Position numbers and translations under genes: made by a program. The notes under the pieces are model-generated. The model ran no database searches and was not told where the DNA came from. It saw only the letters and a program-made list of their open reading frames with translations. From Pholis gunnellus (Eukaryota > Chordata > Actinopteri > Perciformes > Pholidae), in NCBI GenBank assembly GCA_910591455.2, contig OU342816.1, positions 8,818,800 through 8,882,799 of the forward strand: 64,000 nt of DNA, read 5' to 3'. Position 1 is the stretch's first letter, and the number at the start of each line of letters is the position of its first letter. Of the stretch, positions 46,345 through 60,500 are shown one piece after another.

Positions 46345-49300
46345 TGCGTATGCATAATAAATTCTGTTCTATACCTTAAAGGCATTTACAGTGGGAATAC
46401 ATTCACAGAGGCTACAATATTAATTGGAGTTATGGGTCTTTTTAAGAGTGTGATATTCATCTAAAGCAATAAAACCAACCCATTGCAACGGAGATGCAAA
46501 TCATGTAGCTTCTCCTTGGACAATACTGATGTGTGCATGGACCCTGCTGGACATCTGCAAAAGCATATTGTAAAGTAGGGGATACAGCAGAGGCAAATAA
46601 ATTCCCACGAAAAAATTACATCCTGTAGACTGTCGCACTCAGCTTCGACACAGCATGACAGATGAAAGCTCCTTGATTCTGTTGGGACAGAGGTGTGTGG
46701 GCCGTGTGTGTCGACAAACAGTCACATTTTAGGGGGTTCATTTTTGATGACTTGGTAACCAGACAAAACTATTCACAGCTTCGTACATTCACAGGTCAAA
46801 CAACAATTATCTTATTTCACCATATGGCTTATACGAATGTGTAAAATTGATTTAGATTAATCTGCTCTGGTGTGCTCATGTTGCTGAATAACATTGAGTG
46901 CCACATTGGTTGGCTTTTTAATGACGAATGTGGTCTATTCAAATAGCTTTAATGATAAGAAGAGAATGCTTTTTGTCATTTGAGGTATATGCACGCCAAG
47001 ATGTTGCAAATGCAAAAGTCAGATTGGTGGCTAAACCTCATGCTGCCTCATTACCTGACAGTATTGAATCTTTCCCGTTCAATGTATGCTCAAACCCTAG
47101 AATCTCCACGTGTGGCCTTATCGCAGCAAGGCAGCTGCTGTGCTGAAGGAACCCCACGTCCAGTAACGTATGAATATGTCATAAATCTGAAGTTGGACTT
47201 TCCAAATGTTTGGTGTGTGATAGAGATGGGCTGCAGGGGTTTTAGTACTAATTAGTCAGATGAGCAGAGACCCATGGTTTCAAAATAATGGTAAAACAAA
47301 AGGTGCTCATTACCATCATATGGATTCCTTTAAATGTTTTCCTATGGAAAATTATTTTGTGGGAAACAACCATTGTAGCTTCAAGTTCCAGGTGAAAATG
47401 TTCACTAGTCTCTAATTTGTTGACTTAATAAGGATCTTTACATCCCTCCTTTGTTCCGCATCACTCCCTCTGTCTCTCATCCGACTTCCGTATCCTGTAT
47501 AATCTGTATAAATGTCACTTCTCACAGTGGATATTTAACATCCGTGTATCTGAATGGTTTCTCTCATGTTAAGTCACAAGGAGAATGTTCAGGTACATAT
47601 AAAAAGTATGACAGCTGGAGAAGCTGGGGGGTGCTTCATACTGTGAAATAACAAGGCACTAGAAACCCTCTAATCACCTGGAATTTTAAACGTAGGTGGT
47701 GTTGAGTCAAGAACAACATGCAGTCACAAGCAGTACTTCTAAGGATCAGGCTTATGGGGACTTTTGAGTCTTAAGGCTGTCAGGTTTGTGGGAACAGCGT
47801 GAAACTTTTTAAATATTCATATTTGAAACATGTAACCAGTTTCCTGGCGAAAGAAAGATCCTTCAATAGGATTTTAGCAGTCAGTATGAATTGTATACAT
47901 TGTTGTGTATACACAATGCTGATGCTCGGCCCCTCTTTGTTGAACTCGTGCACCGTCCTGAAAATTACATCATGTTTCTCAGTATCATAAAAATCTTTGC
48001 ACAAACTGCAGCCATGCTTTTTATTTAACTGCAACTGTTGCCAAAGCCACTGCATATCGGTCTCTATACAAATAGTAACCATCAAATGAAAGAGTATTCA
48101 GCAAAAAAAAAAAATGTCACATCCAAAAGCCCACTTACAGGGAAATAAATAGGTCTATTCTCTCATGACTTACAGTAGCCTTGACAGATGTTCTAACTTG
48201 CAGTTCAAATTCACCCCGAGGACCACTGAGGTCTAGGTGGATAGATTTTCTAGTCACGTCCAGAAGCAGCTATTTATGTCCGTATTATGGATTTTAGTTT
48301 GTTGTATCACAGTTTACAATGAAAGGGACGAGGTCATTCTATCTCCAGCCTACTGCAATGAGAGGTGTACAGCGTATTTGTCTTGCTTACGGGTGGTTTC
48401 ACAGGCCCGCAATCAACTGCTTATTTCCCACAATTTAACAACCAGCAAAACAAAAATGGATAATTGCATGCATGAATAAGAACTTAACGAGCCAGTCTTT
48501 CACTTCTTTTAAGTGATTTACACAAAAGTGTTCTACAGAAAGTGTGTTTGGAGTAAATGAGGAGGAACGTTAGAGAGGAGTAATAAGCCAACAACGACCA
48601 TACTAATAAAAGTGTCCCTTTATTTAAGGAATAAAGCCCAAAATGTCATATGTCATGGATATTGTAACAATGAATTTATATAGTCGATAGTCCGTTTTAC
48701 ACCTAAACCTTTTTAAAACCTAATTTTACATTTTTCAGTAAAGTTTTTAGCAACAAAATTAGGTTTTTGTTGCACTGAAGATTGTCAAGAGTTCAAGGAA
48801 TACAACAATCACCCGTAGGTTCTGACAGTAGAGACAGGAAAGAGAGACAGCTGACATGCTACAATGATCCATGTTCACACTGGATCAAGGGACTTTACAG
48901 ATAAGCAGTTTGGGATTCCCCTGAGCTTTACTTTCTAAAGATGTAAAAAATAATAATAATCATAACAATTAATAATGAACATTGGAGCAGACGAACCTGC
49001 TAATGCATACATTATCTGTTTTATTGTGCAATAAATAAATTACATGATCAGTTTTTGCAATATTAAAACTATTTATTTGATTATTTAGTGAGTCAAATAT
49101 CCCCCTATCGTCAAAGCAGTCACACAATAAAGTTAGAGGAGTTGTTGAACTTTATCTTTCTGACATAGCATGGAAAGCATTGAGAATATCTGCATGCCCA
49201 CAGTCTGAATGTTCACAGGTGACATGATCATGATCAGAGCACTCGTGCAGCCATACCTAAATAGGCTACTTTTCTTTGGGGCAATGTGAGCTTTACGTTC

Positions 49301-49389
49301 CATCGTACGTATATATCTTTTTAGAGACTCTGGCAGGAGAAACTCACTAAATCTGTGATGAACCTGTGAAATTCAGCTCATCTTCTAGT
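46345..49389. other. intergenic upstream of frem2
   Basis: No gene seen. An A12 run lies near 48101. The 91-codon frame at 46980-47255 has no known domain. Confidence 0.6.
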
Positions 49390-49406
49390 CCCCCCCCCCC
49401 CCCCCC
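49390..49406. repeat. poly-C tract upstream of frem2
   Basis: Seventeen consecutive C about 330 bp before the frem2 start codon. Confidence 0.95.
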
Positions 49407-49738
49407 TGTGAATGTCAGCTGCACTGCCCATTGGCGACAGGGCTGAGGCAACAAGCCCTAAAAACCCTCCAATACGTGCAGAGATGGGCGGTAGCACTTG
49501 TACACAGGCTCTCAAGTGTCTGAAGTTAAAACTCCTGCGCGCTATTCTCGCGGAGCATGTCGAGGGTCCGGACGGTTAGACGCACGGGAGTCACCACCGT
49601 GTAAGCATCCAGCTGACTCCCAACACTTTGGGGATTTCTACCTCTTTGAGTAAAAAAAAAAAAGACCGGAGCGTTTTTCAGCACCTCGGCAGAGTGACTG
49701 TTTTTTTTTTCCGGGTGGGTTGGATCACATCCGTCGCT
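49400..49738 (+). promoter_or_regulatory. frem2: frem2 5' flank / 5' UTR
   Basis: CpG density rises just upstream of the start (for example CGCGCTATTCTCGCGGAG near 49536). A GC box GGGCGG lies at 49486-49491. No TATA box is clear. The coding frame stays open upstream to 49628 without any ATG, passing through an A12 run and a T10 run, so these codons are read as 5' UTR. The transcription start is not determined. Confidence 0.45.
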
Positions 49739-52700
49739 ATGTCGCTCCATGGACTTCTCCTGTGTTTTTCACTAACAGGTATTGTTTTCGCGCAGCCCGA
49801 CAGCTCTGGACTATTTTACGCGCTGAGATCTGAACTGTCAGAAGACGCGATCTTGGTGGCCAACAGCGGAATACGTGTGCCTTTCGGGAGATCGGTCTTC
49901 ATCGATCCCATCAACGATCTGGTGATTCAGACGCAGCCGGGAGACCGGTGCAGCCTCACCGTCCTGGACAATGATCCGCTCTCACAGAGACCGGGGCATC
50001 TCTCTCCCAAAAAGTTTCCGTGTGATTTCGGTCCCAACGATGTGACGTACGTGCACTACGGGTCCAGAAGTCCGGCTAAGGACAGAGTGAGGCTGCAGCT
50101 CAGGTATGATGCGCAAACTGAAACCGTTATTATCCCGTTTATGATGGAGGTTGAAGTAGTTTTTACTCAACTAGATATACTCACCAAAAACATGCCTCTC
50201 ACTGTTGATACTCTCAAAGCGACCAGTAACCCCATTGGTAAGAAGATTTTAGAGTTTACTTATGACAGAGACTCTCATAAATGTGAGGTCACATCCCTGA
50301 CTAGTGGCAGCACACTGCCCAGATATGGAAGACTCATTGACGGGGGGAAACTTTCCAAAATGATGGACTGTGATGAATTCATGCAAGCTGACATCCGCTA
50401 TGAGCACACGTTTGACCACAAGTCTCCCAATAGGGACTACGTTCCCATGGTTGTGGAGCTGCATGATAAGGAAGGCAACCTAGTGAAACAGGAGTATTTC
50501 CATCTTATGATTCGCATCAAAGGGGGGGAAGAAAACACTCCCCCCAAACCCAGCTTTGTGTCCATGATGATGATGGAGATCAGCCAGTTCGTCATGACCG
50601 CCCTCACGCCTGATATGCTCGCTGCTGAAGATGCTGAGTCAGACCCAGATGAGCTTATTTTCAACATCACCTCTCCCTTATCTTATGAGGAGGGCTACAT
50701 AGTAAGCACTGATGACAGAAACCTGCCTATCACGTCATTCTACCAGAGAGACTTGCGTGATCTGAAAATTGCTTACAAGCCCCCCTCCCTGGACTCAGAC
50801 ACTGAGAGGATTTTCCAGCTTGAGTTCGAGGTGGTAGACACAGACGGGGCCGTCTCCGACCCCTTTGCTTTTATGATAGTCGTGAAGCCGATGAACTCTT
50901 TGGCCCCCGTTGTGACGCGTAACACGGGTCAGCTGCTGTACGAGGGGCAGTCTCGGCCTCTCTTCAGCGCCCACAACTTGGAGATCAGCGATGAAGACAA
51001 CCTGGACACAGTCACCATCACAGTGGTGGATGGGCTGCGCCACGGGGACCTCATGGTGCTGGGCTCTCACAGGAAACGCTTCACACCTGCTGACCTCACA
51101 ACAGGGGTCGTCGTGTACCAGCACGATGGGAGCGACACGTACAGCGACAACATTGTCTTCAAAATGTCGGATGGCAAAAACGAGGTAGAATTCTTGTTTC
51201 CCATCACAATCGTTCCCACTGATGACGAGCCACCGATTATAAATGCCAACACCGGCCTGGTGCTATTCAAAAACCAGATGATGCCTATATCTCCCCTCAT
51301 GCTTAGCGCTGCCGACATTGACTCTGAGGACTCAACTGTTAAATTCACCATTGTTGCTCCCTTTTCTACCATTGGCACAGTGCTCTTAAGGCAGTCAGAC
51401 GCCCCAGAGGACCCCTCCTCTTGGAAATTCAATGCTGAGGATGAAGTGTATGAGAAGGAGGTGACGGAGTGGCTTCAGAAAGATATCACTGATGGAAAGC
51501 TGTTTTACAAGCACACGGGCCCTCACAGCACAGATACCATCATGGATCAGTTTGTGTTCACAGTTCAGGATGACAACGACCCCCCTAATGAGTCAGGAGA
51601 GAGTGCATTTATTATTCGTGTTTTACCCATAGATGACATACCCCCTGAGCTGTTCCCTGGCACCACCCTGCAGTTGACAGTTGAGGAGTTCAAGCTCACT
51701 CACTTTAGCAAAGAAGTTCTGCGCTACACCGATTTGGACTCTGAGGACCGTGACCTCAAATTCACAGTTATCCAGCCCCCAATGGATACCGATGAAAATA
51801 ACCCAGTTGTGTTCGGTTCTTTGATTCTGACGGACAGCCCCGACACGGAAGTCACTGAGTTCACACAAGCTCAAATTAACCACCATAAGATCTCCTACGG
51901 CCCCCCAGATGTTGAGCTTGGAATTACAGCCCACGTTGTGCAGTTTCGTTACACTGTTGAAGACACGGCTGGGAACAGCGTAGAAGGAGCTTTCACTATT
52001 TACCTCCAGCCTGTCAACAACAAACCCCCCCAGATCACAAACACAGGCTTTACTGTGTTTGAACGTGGAATGCACATCATCAGTATTGCGGAGCTAGACG
52101 CCACAGATCTCGACACAGAGAGCAAACAGATTACCTTTACTCTAAGCCAGCCCGCTAAATATGGCCAGGTCCAGGTTGCATTCACTGATCTAGAGAAAAA
52201 AGGGGTTTTCAGACTGGAGGATATTTCAGAGGGGAAGACATCATACAGTCATGGTGGGGAGGAGACGATGAGCGATGAATTTCTGCTGGATGTCAGTGAT
52301 GGGATTCATGTTGTAACCGTGACGGTCAAAGTTAATGTAAAGCCTGTCGATGATGAAACGCCAACCGTCAATCTGCCTCCGGGAACAATCGGCTCTCATA
52401 TGGATGTGCTGGAAAACGGAGCCTCAGAAATCACAACTAATGTCATTCAAGGCCACGATGATGACACAGATGACCTCCTGCTCACCTTTATTGTGGAAGA
52501 TCCTCCAGTAATGGGTGAAATATTGGTTAAAGGAGTCCCTGCCACACGTTTCACACAGGCTGATATTATTAATGGTGTGGTTGTGTATGCACACACCGGT
52601 GGGGAGATAGGTCTCGCCTCTGAGCAGGATGGCTTCAATTTGACTCTCACAGACATGTCCGATGATTGGACAGTGGGTGGAAATAAGGTCAATGGGGTCC

Positions 52701-54713
52701 ATGTTCGAGTCACTATCCTTCCTGTTGACAGCCAGGCCCCTGAGGTCGGAGTTGGGATTCAATTCAGTGTCATTGAAGGGGAGAAATACGCCATTGGCCC
52801 TCAGCACTTAAACGCTGATGATAATGACACTCCAACGGATGATATCCTTTGCACCATCATTGTCCAGCCCACTGCCGGCTATGTGGAAAATATATCCCCT
52901 GCCCCAGGCTCAGAAAAGTCCAGGTCAGGAACAGCTATCAGTGCTTTTACCATCAGAGACATCAGGGAGGGGAATATCCACTATGTGCAGAGCATTCACA
53001 AAGGGGTAGAGCCAGTGGAAGACAGGTTCACATTTAGGTGCTCTGATGGGATCAATTTCTCAGAGAACCATTTCTTCCCAATTGTCATCATCCCATCAAA
53101 TGATGAAAAGCCTGAGATTTATCTGAGGGAGATAGTCTTGATGGAGGGAATGAACATCGTCATCGACACTCCAATTCTTAACGGGGCCGACGCCGATGTT
53201 CCACCAGAGGAGCTGATGTTCATAATTTCCAAACCTCCCAAACATGGTGCCATTTTAAACCAGCTGTCCACGGGCTCGGTTTTGGTGACTAATTTCACTT
53301 TAGAGCAGATTAGGGAGGCGTCAAGTATTATTTATGAGCATGATGACTCAGAGACAACAGAGGACAGCTTTGATGTCACTCTGACTGATGGAAAGTTCTC
53401 TGTGCAGAAAACAGCCATGGTTATGATCATTGCTGTTGATGACGAGACCCCCAGAATGCTCATCAACGACGGCCTGGAGGTGGAAATTGGGGAGACCAAA
53501 GAGATCGACAACAGAGTGCTCAAAGCAACAGATTTAGATTCAGATGACAGTACGCTCACATATGTCACCCGGTTTGGGCCTGGTCAGGGTCTCCTGCAGA
53601 GGAAAACACCATCCGGGTCTCTGGAGAACATCACGCTAGGCATGAATTTCACACAAGCTGACATCGACGCAGGGCTTATTCTTTACACACACAACGGTCA
53701 GGAGGGCATCCGGGACTTGGTTAAATTTGATGTCACCGATGGAATGAACCCACTAATTGATCGTTACTTCTACATCACTGTGGGCAGTATTGACATGGTG
53801 TTCCCCGATGTGGTCAGTAAAGGTGTGTCTCTGAGAGAAGGTGGCAGAGTGACTTTGACCACAGATCTCCTCAGCACTACTGACCTCAACAGCCCTGATG
53901 AGAATTTAATATTCACTGTCACAAGGGCCCCTGTCAGAGGCCACTTGGAGTGTACAGATACTCCTGGGATGCCCATTGTGGCTTTTACTCAGCTCCAGCT
54001 GGCTGGCAGCAAGATTTACTACATCCACACGTCAGACGATGAGGTAAAAATGGACAGTTTTGAGTTTGAAGTCACTGACGGCTACAATCCTATTTTCAGA
54101 ACCTTCAGAGTCTCCATTGTGGATGTTGATAATAAGAAACCTGTTGTTACTGTAAATAGTTTGGTTGTCACAGAAGGGCAGATTAAGCTGATTACGCCAT
54201 TTGAGCTCACTGCAGAGGACCAGGACACAGCTGAGAAGATGCTGAAGTTCTCAGTCAGCCAGCTGCCTGTTCACGGAAAACTCCTTTACAACAAGTCCAC
54301 GCCCGTCACCAGCTTCACCAAACAAGACCTCAATGAAAACCTCATCAGCTACAAACACGACGGAACTGAATCATCAGAGGACTCCTTCTCCTTTACAGTC
54401 ACCGATGGCACACACACTGACTTTTACGTATTCCCCGATACTGTGTTCGAGACTCGGCGCCCTCAAACCATGAAGATCACCATCGTGGCTATTGACAACG
54501 GCGTCCCCCAGATCGTGGTGAATAAAGGCGCCCCTGCTTTAAAGATCCTGGCCACAGGTCACCTCGGGTTCCCCGTCAGCTCCAAAGCACTGAGAGCAGA
54601 GGACAGAGACGGCACCCCGGCCTCCCTGGTCTTCCACATCACCACGCAGCCCAAACATGGTTACATCGTCAACCTGGCACAGGGGAACAACTCCGTCAAC
54701 ACATTTAGTCAAG
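49739..54713 (+). CDS. frem2: frem2 coding exon 1 (signal peptide, N-terminal region, CSPG repeats 1-12)
   Basis: FREM2 is a large membrane-anchored basement-membrane protein. With FRAS1 and FREM1 it forms the Fraser complex that binds epidermis to dermis; loss causes blistering and fin-fold defects in fish and Fraser syndrome in people. The exon is 4,975 bp of uninterrupted coding sequence (1,658 codons plus one base). ATG 49739 is the first in-frame ATG (G at -3) and opens a signal peptide, MSLHGLLLCFSLTGIVFA, with cleavage likely before QPD. Residues about 20-265 form the N-terminal region. CSPG/NG2-type repeats then start near residues 270, 396, 504, 642, 768, 883, 1007, 1131, 1243, 1362, 1473 and 1598. 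Their ends show repeated acidic and proline motifs (VPTDDEPP, LPIDDIPP, KPVDDETP) and F-x-V-x-DG lines. Repeat 12 is cut by the donor at 54714 (CAAG|GTAAAC, phase 1). A huge first exon holding these repeats matches human FREM2, about 3,170 residues in all. I cannot tell frem2a from frem2b. FRAS1 and FREM1 are less likely given the architecture and the ufm1 neighbour. Confidence 0.95.
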
Positions 54714-57482
54714 GTAAACAAACACCCACCAGTATTTTAATGCATGACCTTTGCACGAATATTGCATGTGGATAACATAATTAAATGACAATGTTTTGTT
54801 AAGTACTGTTCAGTGGTTGAGTGATGTTGGACAGAAAAAAAGGGGATTTAATAATGTAATTATCAGTTCTGGTAAACAAAATTACCTTAATGGTCATCCC
54901 ACTCTCTAATATACTGTTAAAATAATTATTACATTATTACATTACATTATTAGTAAGCTAAACTACAGGAATGTCAATCTAACATGAAAAAATGCCTTTC
55001 CCCACTCAAACATCTTTAAACATGGCTGAATATCATTACTGTGCTTATTTGGCAAATGGAAGCGTTTTTAAACTTTTTTTTTTTTTCCTATAATTATATT
55101 CCTTAATACTTTATTCAGAGTAAAATGTTTAAGTTAAAAATCCCTGCAAACCTGTAAGTTTTGATGAATGTTTCACAAGATTTTAATTTATGGAGTAATA
55201 ATTATTCATATGTGTGACAAGTGCAGGCTCGGGAATTTCAATAGTTAATTTGTGGGCCTGATTTAGATGTGACTTCCTCATCAAATCATAATTAGCAGAC
55301 CAAAGTTGGAGGCTGATGTTTGGCACAAATGTCTTGTAGACGGTTCGAGATGAATAATTTATTTTTTCTGCATCTCCGGGGAGACGTTCACATCTGATGT
55401 TCTCTACAGTGGTTTGTTAAATGAAGCAAGACAGAAGTAGAGGATCAAGTGAAAAGGTCAGAGCAGATCTTTTAGTAAAAGGACGGCATTTGAGTTCCCA
55501 TGGTTTGACCTGGTCAGTCAGTACGAATTTGAAATGATTTATAGCAATTTGTGCATCTTAAATATTTATATAGAAACCTAAAAACTCTCAACGTAATACA
55601 TTTCCATACAGAGCGAGATATGCCGCCTGAATTGAATTTGTCCATTCCTGCATGTCTGTTTATTGATAACACACACAGAATCAAGGCAACAATGCTGTTG
55701 ATTGAGGTTTAAAGCGATGCAATCAATGCAGTATTTAATGTCACGCTGAGGCAATCATACAAACAAGTAAGAAAATTCACCTGCTTGTGCCACAGCTTAG
55801 CATAAGCACTGACGGGGGGCTGAAAAAAACAGAGTGAACAAGTGCTTCTCAGTCGACAGGAGACGGACACTTCAGACAGCCACTGTGTGCCTGTGGTCTT
55901 TGAAAAAAGAGAGGGCACAGATGAGACAAGAGTGCAGTGAGAAAGAGAGGCAAAGGGGCAAAAGAGGGGGCAGAAAGAGCAAGTAAAATGGAAGAGTGCA
56001 ACGGAGGCAGGAGGAAAGGGGGAGGTGTAAGTGGCATGAGAGAAATAAAGAATGAGGCAAGGGGCGTGAGAGAGTGACTGAGAGAGAGCAAACGGGCTCG
56101 TCAGAGGAATCAGTCAGGTGAAAGAGACAATCCCTCGCTCTTTATTTACTCTTCCTATTTCCAGGGCACATCCCATGAGGCATTCTTTTTAAATATTTGA
56201 TGAACAATGTGCCCCCCCGTTCACAGTGTTGGCTTTACATTTGCAAGGTCCTCGGGTTCAGGGCTGTGTCACAATATACTCCAGAGAACCATTTCTCCTG
56301 CCGCCTCTCCCGTGCGATCAGATCGATACTCGCTAATGTGAAAAAACGAACACTAGTCTGGGTGTAGAACGATACTCTCATGGACACATAATGTACAAAT
56401 GTAAGATGGTTGTATGTTGTTTTGTCCGTGTCGTCATGTTAGCAGAGGCAGCGATGACAGGAAGCCACCGAAGAGGCTTTAGAGGCACACCAGCCAGAAG
56501 TCAGGGGTTTATACTTTTATGAACCTCCTTCCGCTGACATCTATTATTGAAGGACATGGTTCGCAGAGGCCAAGCCCTTTCACAGTCTTGATGATTTTTC
56601 TGCACTGTAATAGACGTTTCTGGAGAATGGTGGAGAAAAAAAACAAAAAGGCAGACAGAAACCCTGTAATTCAAGAAGCTAGGAAAACAGCTGTGGCAGT
56701 GTACTCTAATAATCCACCGCAATCCTGCTTTTAACATTCTTACCCCCGTCTGTCATTAAATGATCCATTGTCACCTGGTTTTCGGGGCTGTTCGGGATTC
56801 GGGATTTAAACGTTTCTTGTTGGTTTAGCTCGAGCTGTCTCGGATTTAAGGTTGCGGCCTTATCGTCCTGGATTACGGATGCATGACTTTCAGAACGCGT
56901 ACTCTGGTAGAAAATTCTTCATGCTGAGTGCTGATAAGGAACAGAATCAGTGTGATACTAGAGACCTGCTGTTACTGTAGCTGATATGGTGTTGAAGCAG
57001 GACAGCTTCCATCTTTGAACAATTATTCGACAGAGAGTGTTTGAACAAGCCAGAAAGCCGTAATACAACTTCAAAGTGTGTTTGAGGCTATTTCTGTGTA
57101 GCCAGCGTGAAACTTCACATTTTTTATCTTAAAATGCTAATTGTTTCATGAATATATGTTTTTAATCTTGACAATGGCAAATCTCTTCGATATACAATTC
57201 ATAATTTAGCCGTCACCTTGTGATTATTGGAGAAAGGTTATTAAACTTTTCGCCATGCATCATTAACACGACACTGGCCTTCATTTGTGTTATTAATTAC
57301 ATCAAAACATTTGTGGTTGTTTGCTTGTCGTTTAGCTTTTTTGTTGGTTTTTCTTTTGTTGGTTTTACAGTTGACAGGATTTTACCATATTTGCATACAC
57401 GTTTTTTTTTGGTGCTTCTTGCAGCCCTGCTTTTTTACACCCGTTGTGTCACTCCTAACGCCACGTTACTTTCCCGTTCCAG
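54714..57482 (+). other. frem2 intron 1
   Basis: 2769 bp, AT-rich at its 5' end with a T-run near 55075-55087. A purine-rich block (GAGAGA, GGGGGCAGAAAG) at about 55900-56110 gives long false frames on the minus strand. No exon or named repeat is recognised. Confidence 0.8.
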
Positions 57483-57572
57483 CCAATATTGATGACCTGA
57501 ACATCTGCTATGTGTTACGGAAGGAAGAAAATGCTACTTCTGATCTCTTCCATTTCTCCGTCGAGGATAACG
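57483..57572 (+). CDS. frem2: frem2 coding exon 2 (end of CSPG repeat 12)
   Basis: This 90-bp exon lies between the acceptor CCGTTCCAG (ends 57482) and the donor GTAAGA (57573). A CTAAC branch-like motif lies about 25 bases upstream of the acceptor. Joined to exon 1 in phase 1 it reads FSQ-A-NIDDLNICYVLRKEENA, then LFHFSVEDNG, completing the F-x-V-x-D line that closes repeat 12. It ends in phase 1. No following exon was recognised before the window ends. Confidence 0.9.
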
Positions 57573-60500
57573 GTAAGATTTCACCTTTTTATCTTTATAT
57601 TTGCATTTTAACGTTAGCCACTTTTCTCTCTGCACAGAGGCTTTTCATTGTATGAGCAGAAAGGTCCTGAATGTTTTACTAAATGACATTTCAGCAAAAT
57701 GTTGATGGATACAAATTGGCTCAGGTGAAGATCAAACCTGTCACGTATTGGGTATGGTCTCTCTAACCTTAAGACTCGTCTTCTTGGGTGAGTCTGTATC
57801 TCTCCTTTTCTCTCCGAGTTTAGTTGTCCGGGTTCAGAGAATCACACTTGCATGATATTCCAGCTCATAGGGAGTTTAATTTTGTAAATCTTTTTAAAGC
57901 GACTTATATTTGCTCTGACTTCATTTAATTCTGGATTTGCCTATAAACTGATCTGCTATTCAAAGCAGCCTTGCAGCTGTGGGTCAGAATATCAATCTCT
58001 GACAAATGTGCGTGGGCCGACAGAGGCCCTTTGTCTGTAACTGTACGCTACAAGTGGTGCTACATCGTGTTAACTTGCTGATGGCCTGATGAGGCTCACA
58101 GGTTCATCAAAGATAGGAAAGTCATTTTTGAGGTGCCGAGATTGGCATCACTGACATCACTTTCAGTTTGAATCCTGTTACGACTAATTTGAGATGCATT
58201 ATGACCATCATTAACTTCCTGATTTATGAACATGAAATGGTCTCTTTAAATTCTGTACATTTCCTTCTATATGTTCGCTTGTCATAGGCATGAAATCAGG
58301 TTCAATTTACTGAGGCAGCAGCTCATTAAGCAATCAGCAACTGGGATGCTCATTTAGGAAATTTTCTGCGAGTGAAGTAGAGCTTAGGAGGTGGTTGCAT
58401 TTGTCTGAGATCAAAAGATATATATGTGAGTAAAAGCATAAACGTTAAGGATAATGCACTCCAAATGAAGAAATGCTGCAAACACATGCAAAAGTGGAAG
58501 AGCATGGAAGTTGCAATCCTAAACAAACACAAAAGGTTGGTTGTCTTAGTACATTTTTTTATTGCTTCCTTATGTTTTTAGTCCTGGGGCTGCTATAACC
58601 AATAGAAGTAATGTGTTCACAGAAAGGTAAAGGAATGTAGTATCAGCACATGGAATGGCATTAAAAGTGTCTCAATTTCATATTAAAAAAATAGAGTACC
58701 CGCAATTCATTATTTCATAAAACCTTTATGGCACCACAACTCCAAGTCCACATTATAATTAGTTGTTAAAGCAGTCAGATCACAGAGGGTTATGGGTCGG
58801 CTTCTGCTCTTTTCCTTTCTTATTTTTTAATTAATTCAGTGGTGCTCACCCTACATTTGTTCAACTCCACCACAACCTTATTATACGTGTGCAAATGTGT
58901 GCCAACTTCTATGTGTAAAAAAAAGACTAATTCAAACATACACCACCCATTTCTTTGAGCAGTGCTCCCTTAAATGTACAGTAAAAAGAAGACTTGTATT
59001 ACAGTAGCACGTGTTTATGTACAGAATGCACTTGGAACAAGTTGAACAAGTTTGTTCGGTCTGTTAATTGACTTCCTTTATGATCAGATGTAAAGGTTTA
59101 ACAACCCACAGAACAACTCATGTAGAGCCCTGTGAACCTCATATCATTGAGGTATTTGAATTGAATGGACTTTGAAGGTGAAATCACAATACTTCTCAAA
59201 CTAATGTATGCCTTAACCACCAACATCCACAAATTACATCCACATTACACAAGAAGAATACCATGTATTGCACAATTTGGGGCTAAAAACACAAACTAAC
59301 GGTTTTGTAATTTGGCCCTGCACTCCTTTTTCATATTGTGGTGCTTATGCACTTAGGAGAAAGTGCTAATGTGTAGACGAGTAACGGTTCCTTTATGCAC
59401 ATTAAAAAAGAAACATTGCTGGTTGATTGTCCATGCTTATGTAAGCTTGTTTTCTTTCTTTATATATGTGCTTGGCTTTAATAAAAAAGGCCTGTGGCAT
59501 TTAAAAGGGAACTCTGTAATTGACGGACATGAGTTTATATGATCAATCCATACGTTTACAGGATCCTCTTGGGCATCCTTCCCTTGCAAGAGGTACTGAT
59601 TCCAGATAAAACCCTGTTAACATACCGCTAAAAGGCAGCACAGCAGCAGGTACAACAAAGCGCAAAGTATCCTTCTCAGTTTTCTTCCTCCCCATAAATC
59701 CCCCGAATCAACTCCTCCGTGTCTACAAGCCTGTACTTTAGCAGGAAGTGAGCATAATGTGAAACATTACATTCACGTAAGCAGGTACACCAATCCAGAT
59801 GTGCATTGGTAGACGCTCACGCAAATAATCCCACACATGCATGCACAGCAGAGCGCAGAAGGGTAGCCGTAGGCTAAGGGCCAGTGGGGCCTCCAGCACA
59901 AAGAGTTGTTTGATATTTAAGAGCCCAGGCAGCATTGTGGGTAATGAGAGCCCTGGGCGTCTGAGCTGGGCAGAGCTCCGAGGCAGCCACTGGTAATTAC
60001 GTGGCCCTATTACAGGCTCATCTACAGGGGAAGAGTGTCAGGAAGAACCTTCTGTCACAGGGTAATACCCGCTGGGATCACTATAGTTAAGTGAAATGGG
60101 CTTCAACATGGCTCGTTTCCCAGGCTTCCCTTTGGCCATTGGATGTTCCGTTGACAGTTGTAATGGAGCAACACGAAACAAAAATGACTTAAATCATAAA
60201 AAAACACACAATAACAAAAGTGGGTCTGAGACTAATGATGAATTTCATTACTGATTGGTCTGCCAATTTTTTTCTCTAACTATAAAATGTCAACATGTTT
60301 TGTTTAAAAACCACATAAGTTATGTTACACAAACAAAACAAACCAAAGAAATCAAATCCTTAAATGTGAGAAGCTGGAACTGGAGAATGTTCTACTACTG
60401 CATAAACGATGAATTCATTATAACAATACTTTCCTATTATGTTCAGTCCATTGACTGATCGATTAATTATCTAATCATTCAGTTCTACGTAACAGGCCAG

